A stretch of DNA of 16,584 nucleotides from Caldilinea sp. CFX5 (GTDB lineage: Bacteria > Chloroflexota > Anaerolineae > Caldilineales > Caldilineaceae): assembly GCA_021405325.1 (NCBI GenBank), contig QWII01000154.1, forward strand, positions 1 through 16,584, read 5' to 3'. The notes beneath the pieces were generated by a model, which saw nothing but the letters and a program-made list of their open reading frames with translations, did not search any database and was not told the DNA's origin. Positions within the stretch are counted from its first letter, which is position 1. Each line of letters begins with the position of its first letter. A program made the translations under genes and the position numbers. Shown piece by piece: positions 1 to 9,000 of the stretch.

Positions 1-85
1 GTTGACACCCACATCGCCCCGCACCACCGCACTGTTCTGCTCGAAGGCAACCCCCTCTTGGGCAAAGACGGCATACTTGCCCAGC
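1..85 (-). other. Start of a further C-terminal domain, cut by the window edge
   Basis: The last readable residues include GKYAVFAQEGVAFEQNS and VRGDVGVN. From memory, this resembles the opening of a beta-rich domain found near the C-terminus of Chloroflexota surface proteins, whose later part looks like residues 1-200 of the fragment at 15604-16584. The match is recalled, not computed. Confidence 0.5.
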
Positions 86-3000
86 CGCACGGTGATGTTC
101 ATGGTGGCCGGCGTCGAAGCCGCCTCGCCATCCCACGCCCGATAGACGAAGCGGTCGGGGCCGGCATAACCGGTGTTCGGCACATAGGTCAGATTCGGGG
201 CCAGACCGAGCAACAGACCATGCTCTGGCTGTTCGACGATTTGGTAGGTCAAGGCATCGCTGTCGTTGCCCTGGAGGGTGACATTGACCGCGCTATTCTC
301 GACCACCATGAGCACCTGATCACCCGTTACGGTGGGGGCAGCGTTGTTCACTCGCCAGACGTAGCGCGTGGCTGGGCCAGCGGTGGGTGAGCCTGTCGAA
401 CCCACCGCACGCACGAGGAAGGTATGGTTGCCGTTGCCCAACTTGTCGTAATTCTTCGGGCTGGTGCAAGCGGCGTACTTGCCGGTATCCAGCGCACACT
501 CGAAGCTGCTTGCCCCGTTAGCGCTGAAGCTGAAGCTGGCCGTGCGACTGGTGGTCGTCGCTTCGGGCTGGGCGGTCAGCGTCGTCGCCAGGGTCGTCAC
601 GTTGACATTCCAGGTGTGGCTGGCCGGGGTGAGGTCGGCGAAGCCTTCGGCGTTGAGTGCCGCCACCTTGACGGTGTGGCTGCCGTTGCTCAGGTCGGTC
701 AGCGGCCACGGGCTGGTGCAGGGGACAGACGGTGCGTCGTCCAGTTGGCACTCGAAGGCGACGGCCGTGGCGCTACCGGTGAAAGTAAAGCTGGCGCTGG
801 TACTGCTGCTGGGGTCGGTTGGTTTGTCGCCCAGCGTCGTGTCCGGCGCATCGGCCACGGAGAGATCGGTGCCGAGGGTTTGGCTGATCTCGGTGATATT
901 GCCGGCAGCGTCACTGGCACGCACCTTGACCGCCAATTGTTTGCCTTCGGGGTCGGTCACCGGGTAGGCGATCTGCCAGGCGCTCCCGTCAAAGGTGGCG
1001 TCGGCATAGGCCCCGTCGCCCACCTTCAGTTGTACGGCGGTCAGGCCCGTATCGTCGCTGGCCGTGCCACGGAAGCGCAGGATGTTGGTTTGCGCGCCAT
1101 AGCTGTCTTCTTTGGTCAATTGACTGTTGCTCAGGGCGACGACTGGCGCTTGGCGATCGGCCACAAAGCTGACCACCACGGAAGTCTGTTGCGCGCCGCT
1201 CCAATCGGTGGCGCGGGCGGTGACCGTGTGGCTACCCGCCGTGGCGACCGCGACGGCCGCGGTCTGCACGGTCTGCTTGACCCCCTCGCTTTGGGCAAAG
1301 CTGATGGTTTTCACCGGCGCATTGTCCAGCAAGATGACCAGCTCTTTGAGCGGTTGGTCGGCCCGTGCGGCGACACTGACTTGCACATTGCCGGTACTGT
1401 TGACCACGCTGCCTTGGGTAGGGGCGAGAATCACCGGCTGGGTGACAGCGGCGACCGCAGCACTGCTCACTGTCCCACCGTCCACTGTTCTACTGGCGGC
1501 GGCAACAACGCTGGCCGCCGTCGCGTTCACCGTCGTGCAGTGACTATAGGCGTCACAGGCCGTGAGCGAGCCGGTGGGGGTGGGGCTGGCGGCCCAGACG
1601 GTGTAGGTGTTGACCAGCGTGGTCAGCAGCGTCAGGTCGGGGAATTGCTGTTTGAGCAGCGGGTCATTGTTGAACGTCTTGGCCGCTGGCCGTTGGCTGT
1701 TGCCGGCGCAGGTGAAGCTCACTTCATTGAGTTGGAAGTCGGCGGCGCGACAGGTGTAGGCGATCTCGTAGCGTTGCGTATTGGTCGCCGTATCCAGATA
1801 ACTTTGACCCGTGGCCCGCCCGCTGAGGGTAACGCGCGGGGCAACCACATCGATCAGACCACGCCAGAGGTTGCCGTTTAGTAATCGATTGGCAATCTCG
1901 TCTTGGGTGTGCATGTCGATCTGGTAAAGACCTTCTAGCCCAGCCGGAACCTGGCGGCTCCAACGGTTGCCGGTGACGGTAGCTGGGTAGCTGGGACGGC
2001 TGACGGATTGATAGAGAGCCTGCACTTCGGCCGCACTTAGCGCGTGACGGAAGATGGTGATCTGGTCGAGCAGGCCTTGATAGCCTGCCGTGTTGCTGCT
2101 GCCGATCAAGAGATCATCCGGCGTGGTGAAGGCGCCTGGGAACGTGCCGCCGCCGTAGCTCACGCCATCGACGTAGAGTTCGGCCCGGTTATTGGGACGG
2201 TTTAAAGTCACGACGATCTGATGCCATTGGTTGTCCCGCAGATTAGGCCCGGCGAAGAGCCGACTGCTGCCGGTGATGTTGCCAAAACCCATTTCAGCCT
2301 GACCGCTGCTATTGATGGAGAGCAGCAAGTCTGCTGTGCCGCTCAGCCCTTTGCGCATGATTGGGTTGCTGGTCGGTGTGGCGTTCGTGTTGACCCACAC
2401 TTGCCAGCTAAAACTGCTATTGGCTTCGAAGTTGAGTGTGGGGTGATTGCGCACTCGCAGATATTGATTACCCCTAAAAAGGAGTCCATTGCCCACCTTG
2501 CCAAGCGCGCCCCACTGCGGGCATTGCGCCACGTTGTCGCAAAGCGCATGGTTGAACTGGGTTGAGCTATCGGCAAAGAAATCTGGAACGACAACCGCAA
2601 CGTTGCTGGCGCCGGCTGTGCTTTCTTCCAAATTGAGTTGCAGCACGCTATCGAGGTAGGGCAATACCTGTTGGAAGGGTGTAAAGTTGACATTGGCGAT
2701 TTGAATCGCAAGGGTCTCAGAAATCGGACCGCCAATCGTTACGGTGTTGGTAATGTTGTTGGAGAGCACACCATTATTGACATTTGTCGTGGTGAGCGTT
2801 GCAACAGGACCCAATCCATCGACGATGAGAGGGGTGGCCACGCGCGCTTTGAAGTGGTTGCCAAACTGGTCAGTGCCCTGTAGTTCCACAGCATAGCGAC
2901 CACTCGGCGCTGTTTCACCGGATGAGAAGCGGTAGATGACCTGCCAGGCGCCAGCAGCATTCCAGCGGATCGCTTGTGGCTCACTCACCGCCTGATCATG

Positions 3001-6000
3001 TTCGTCAAAAAGTTGCACCTGTCCCGTCACCGCTTGCAGCGAACTCCCACTCCCGCGCTCTTGGATGACTCCTTCAAGCACTACGTAGATCCCCCGATCT
3101 GCCCTACGGAAGAATTTCTTGGGGTGTTCCAGGTCAATACTCATTTGCGGCGCTGTGCCATCGGCGTTGAGGGTCATCGCTGTGCTGGGCGCCCCAACAT
3201 TGCCCACCGCATCGGTCGCCCGTGTGCGGATCTGATACACACCATCGGTGAGGGATAGGGCGAAGGTCCAGCTTTCTGCCCCGTTTGCCACTTGCCAGGG
3301 GCCATTGTTGACACTCACCTCCACCTGGGCGATGGTAGAGGTTGGGTCACTCGCCGTGCCGCCGATGAGTTGGATGCGCGGGGCTGTGCTGCTGCCACCT
3401 TGCACGGTCTGATTGTTGGACACGGAGGTCACGCTGGCGGTTGGCTGGTCATTGTCCACCGTCAGGTTGACACTGTTATTGACGATGATGGCGCCGCCGC
3501 GCAGATCGGGCTGGCGCACGACCAATTTGGCCCACTGTACGCCATTGCCGGTAGCGGTTGGGCTGCTGCCCACGCAATAGGCTTGTAGCGTGCGGTTGTA
3601 GAGGGCGCTGATGGTGTCGGCCCCCAGCGCGCTGTGATAGATGCGCAAGTTGTCCAGCGCGCCGTTGTAGCCAGCGAAGTTGCCACTACCGATAAAGAGA
3701 TCATCGGTGGTGACAAAACTGCCGGTGAAGCCGCCGCTGCCGCGCGCCGTGCCATCGACATAGAGCGTGGCGACATTCGTCAGGCGGTCGAGGGTGACGG
3801 CGACCTGATGCCACTGGTTGTCGCGCAGATCGGGGCCGGTGGCCGTGAGGGTATTGGCTGTGGGATTGCCAAAGCCCATACGCAGCCGCCCGGTGTCGCT
3901 GGTGATTGAGAGCAGTAGATCGCTGCTGCCGCCCAAGCCCTTGCGCATGATCGGCGAACCGACTGCCGTCTTGACCCAGGTCAGCCAGGTGAAGCTGCGC
4001 GCGGCGTCAAACGCGAGCGTGGCGTTGTTGGGTACACGCAGATATTGGTTGCTGTTGAAGCTGAGGGCATAGTCCGAGGCTGGCCCTTGCACGCCGCCGC
4101 CAATCGCGATGCCGTTGGCATAGACCCCGCCCGGTGCGCCCGCGCTGGGGCATTGGCTGGCGCTGCCGCAGGCGGCATTGTTGCTGTAGCCACTGCTATC
4201 GACAAAGCTGGTTGCGCCCGGCAGCTCCTCCATGCGCAGGTCGAGGACAGGCAGGGCGGTCACAGCCGGACAGGCCAAGGCGATTCCTGGGCCGTCAGCA
4301 CCTGTCCAACTGGTTTGGACCGCATTCGTCGCCTGCTGGGTCAGATCAGCCTCCAACGCCACAAAGACCTGTTGATTCGGCACGCGCAGTTGGCCCTGGA
4401 AAAGCCAGCCGCGGTTTTGTGGGTTCCACTTCAGATCCACTGCCTCGTAACTGCTGGCAAAGAGCGTGCTGGCATCCGCAGTGCGATTATCAATGGTCGG
4501 AAAGCGCAGCAGTTGCGCACTGCTCTGTGTGGTCAGATAGGCCAGTGCCCAGCGCCCGCTGATCGGGTCCCACGCGAGGCTCGGCTGGACCAAAACGGAT
4601 AAATTATGGTTATTGGCCAACGACCACGGACCGTCGGCGACCGCAGCCCCCGTGGTCGTGTAGTCCTTATAGGCGAGTTCGCCCAGGCGTGCATACAACA
4701 CACGATAACGGCTACCCATCCAAGCCAGATCTACCCCCAGTCGATGTTGGGTATCGAAGGTGAGATTACCCAATGTGGCCAGCGTGGGGGCGCCGGCAAC
4801 GCCGGCGCTGCTCACAGGTTGGACAACATAGCTGGCTGCTTCCGCACTGTTGCGGCTTTCGTAGGCCACCATAAAGTTCGTGCCGTCACTGGCGACAACG
4901 GGCGCATAGCTGCGCCGTTGTTGGGTAGCGGCGACAGCCAAGGGGGAGGTGGGGAAGGTGACTGGCGCCACTGTCCCGTCGGCCTTGACCAGCGCGCCGG
5001 CGACGGTGTAATCATCGCGATAAGGCGTGTTGACATCGATGGCAATCTTGTGGCCGGCCCCTTCAAAGGTCACGGTGCCGTTCAACTCCTGGGACTGGGT
5101 GCGTGAAATGGCGCCCACCGTTTCGTCCGTGCCATCCGACTCCCACATCGTAAGTGTGTAGTTGCCACAGACATTGACCGTCACTGGGAAGCCTTGGCTG
5201 TAGGTGCCCACGCCTAGATCGACCGATTTGACGCTGTCCCACCGCCACACCTGCACATTCTGGTTGCCAACGCTATCGCGCACGGTGATAAAGGGTTCGA
5301 TCCCACTAGTGCCGTGGTCAGGGCCGGCAGTGACGATGGTGAGTAAGGTGATGTTGAGGATGCGGCAGTTTTCCACCTGATCCCAGACCACGAGCGAATC
5401 GCCGCGGCTGTTAGTGGCGCTGCGCGCTGGGTTGGCGCCGCGGAAGATGTTGCGGTTGAGGTTATCGTCATCCAGCGCTCGGCTGGCGCCACCCGGCAGG
5501 CTATAGGACTGAATGTCGCCCGCCCCACCGGCCGTCGCGGCGGTGGAGAGTAGGCTGTTGAGCAGATAGCTGTCGGTGCGGTCCGGTCGGTTGGCACTCA
5601 GCCCGGTGTTGCGGGCGACAAAGGGGGTGGTAAAGCCGCCCAATGCTGGCTCAAGCGCCACCGGGTCAAAGATCCAGGCTGGACCGGTGCTACTGGGCAG
5701 GCGGGTGCGCGCTTGGCTGGTCACCACTACATCTTGCGTGGCAACCCCATTCTGCACCAACAGCGTACTGGGCACCGTCACCGTCTGGCTACCGCTAAAG
5801 GTAAGCGGGTCAAAGGGCAAGGCAACGGCGGGTGGCTGGGCGGCAAAGGGGGGAAGCGGTGGCAGTACATTCAAGACACCAGGCGGCAGTGGCGCATTGG
5901 CGATCACGGTTGTGGTGTAGCGCAGGGTCTGGCTCGGCGCCAGGAAACCGTCAAAGTCATCATGTTCGAGGATCAGGGAAAGTGGCGGTGTGTTATAAAC

Positions 6001-9000
6001 GCCCGGATGGAAGGGGCGGTTCTGGTTGTCCACCGGTCGTAGCGGATTGCCCTCACAGGTGCGACCGTTAGCCACTTCTTGCGCCGTGCAGGTCGTCTCG
6101 GCCAATTGTTTCTCGGCCAGGTCGCTCAGGCCGTCGCTATCGCTGTCGGCCACCAGCGGGTCGGAGGAGACATGCACAACAAAAGGACTGGTGGCGTTGA
6201 TGCGTACATCCCAGCCGCCGCTCCAGTTGGCGGTGGCGGTGCAGGTGGTCTGATTGTTGACCGTAGCCACCGTGTAGACGCGATGCCAGACTTCCTGACC
6301 ATCGAGCAGACCATCGTTGTCGCTGTCGGCGACGCCGGGGTCGCTGTTGAGTTGCATCTCCTGTTCGTCGGTCAGGCCGTCGAGATCGCTATCGCAGGAG
6401 ACGGGCGACATGGCAAAGCCACCCACGCGATGTTCTAGTTCGTAGGTATCGCTCAAGCCGTCATTGTCGGCATCAGTGTTGTTATCATTGGGGTCCAGCC
6501 CGCGGTAGACGCTGGAGAGTAGCCCGTCACCGTCGGCATCCTTGAGCGAGGGGAAGGCGCTGTCCCAATTCAAGCGCAGACCGCCGTCGCCGTTGCTGAC
6601 GACGGTCATAAAGCCGTCGAGCGTGGCGGGAAAGATGTCAAACTTGATGTTGTCCATCTTGGTAGAATTGGTTCCGGCCAGATCGCGCGTGTAGCAGACC
6701 GGGATCGGCGGCACAAAGGGAATGAAAGGCAGGGGCATCATCCAACATTCATAGGCGGGGATAGCATAGCCCATATTAAAGAAGAACTCGGCGGGACGAT
6801 TAATGCCGGCGGTCAACGGAATGCCCGTCACCGGGCCAGGCGGATTGGTGCTGGCCTGGCCGCGATACATAGTGGTGGCGATATATTTGCCCCCTTCAGC
6901 GGCATTGCGCTCACGCACGGCCCAAGCGCTGGGCATCTGGTCACGGGCAACGACGATGTCCTGTACGCCGGGGGCTGTCAGGCTGTACTTGTAGGTGCTG
7001 GAGCGCAGATTGCCTTCGGAGAAGAGGTAGAGAAAGCCATTGATCAGCACACCGTTGCTGGCGTCGGGGTTTTTATGCACAATGGTGGTGGTGACCGGCA
7101 GGTAGACCGACAGCGTATTGCCCGCCACATAACCCTTGCTGGGGTCGGCCAGGTTGATGTCGGCGGCGCCCATCACCACCAGATCGGCGCGGTCGGTGTT
7201 GATCATGCTGTCGTAGTTGTAGATCAGATAGGTGAGCACCTTGATCGCGCCCGCACCCAGCGTAAAGCAGGAGCCGCCAAGCCCCGGCACTGTACGCAAC
7301 GCATCCACCCCCGCCTCGCAAATGGCGGTGAGGATCAGATCGATCACGGCGATAATGGCGGCGATGATGCCGCCGATGACGGTCGTGGCGAGCAAGGCTG
7401 TTAGCAAGATAACCATCGTGGCGGCGACTGCACCGGCAAACGCTTGGTTGATCTCCGGGCTACCAGCCGCATAACCACTGGTGGCAGCACTGTAGATAAA
7501 GAGGCCCCAGGTGAGACCCACCGACACCGCTAAGCCGACGCCGGCGCTGATCCCGCTAAGCTTGGAAACCATCGAGGTACGCGACAATACAGTCAGCATC
7601 GACTCGGCTGCTTTGATGGTTAAGCCGGCCTGGATCAGCGGCAGGGCTACGTTGAGACCCAACGTCACCGCTGCTGTAAACGCACTGACCACAGCACGGG
7701 TACTGGGTGAAACGTCGGGAATCAGGCTGAATACGGTGGCAGTAACCGCCAAAATGGCGCCCGCTACAGCGACGGGCGCAGCCCGCGCAAAGGCCAATTT
7801 TCGCATCGAGGTGGTGTATAGCTTGAGCACCTTCTCTTGCTTTGGACTTAGCGGCCCCACGAACACCTTTCTTACCTGTGAAAGGTTTACACGGTTTTGG
7901 TTATCCTTGAACTCAGCTACTATGCTGCCATAGGTCTTCCAAAGTGTCTCCTTAGTTTTAATCGAAGCCTGTACCATGGCCATCGCTCTGATGAATGATT
8001 CACTGGCCAAGAATGGCACTGTGGAAAGACCACCCAAGTTGCTGCGTATATTCTGTGTGGTGGTGGCGCTGTTATTGAGGGTAAAGGGTGAGGCGACGAG
8101 TTGTGAGCCTTGTTGCACGACACCATAAAACCCATTGGTGAAACCCGTGTAATAGAGCTGTGCAAGGTGTAATCGCGCATCAGCAGAGGTGCGGTCGGTT
8201 TCGCCGGGCAGCACGGGCAGCAAACCATAGCGTTGCTCGATCACATCCCAATAGGCATCTGCCGGACAAGATTGCCAGGTCAGCGCCCCGGTGTCGGGTA
8301 CACAATAGGCTGTCCATTTGATGCCAGCGGTGACCGCAACCGTTTGTGTCGGTTGACCAGCGGGGGCCATGTTGAAGGTGACCGCAGCGCCGCTTTGGTT
8401 GACATAGCCGCTGCCGGCGCGCAACATCTCCAATGTCAGGTTGCGCCCACTGTTCTCCTGGGCAAACATGATCAGCGGTTTGATGGCGCGGTCGGCGGTG
8501 ACGGCAGGGGCAAAGACGGTGTTGAGTAATTTGACCGTCTCGGTCATGGTCGTGGCGGCTACCGCCTCGTCCAGCGTGGTGTAATTCTGCTGGGCAACGC
8601 GTAGAAGGTTGGGAACGGCAAAGCGCTGGTCTTCACTGTAACCGGCGTTGCGTGTGCGGTCAAAGCGATTGGCGATCTCGTTTACGGTCAAGTCGCGTTG
8701 GCCGTTGTTATCCTCATCGCGGCCCAGGGCAAAGTGATGGTCGAGTACAAAGGAGAGCGCCCAGAGTGCGGCATCATCTTTTTTGTTGGGGTCCACGGCC
8801 GGGTCTTCGTAGATCAGGTCCATGGTCGCGCCATGTTCTTCGCGCACAGTCAGGCCGGTCAGCGTCCAGGCATCGTAGTAGGTGTGGAGCATCTGCGGTG
8901 CATTGTGGATGTAGCCGTCGGGTTGGCAACCTTGCGCCACCTCTTGCGCATCTTGCGGGTCACAAGGTCGATCGACCAGGGCTTGCACGCCCCAGACCAG

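Noticed and set aside
424..1881. Long plus-strand open frame (485 codons) rich in Gly/Arg/Ala.
   Set aside because: It lies antisense to the giant minus-strand gene; composition is that of a GC-rich shadow frame and no domain is recognisable.
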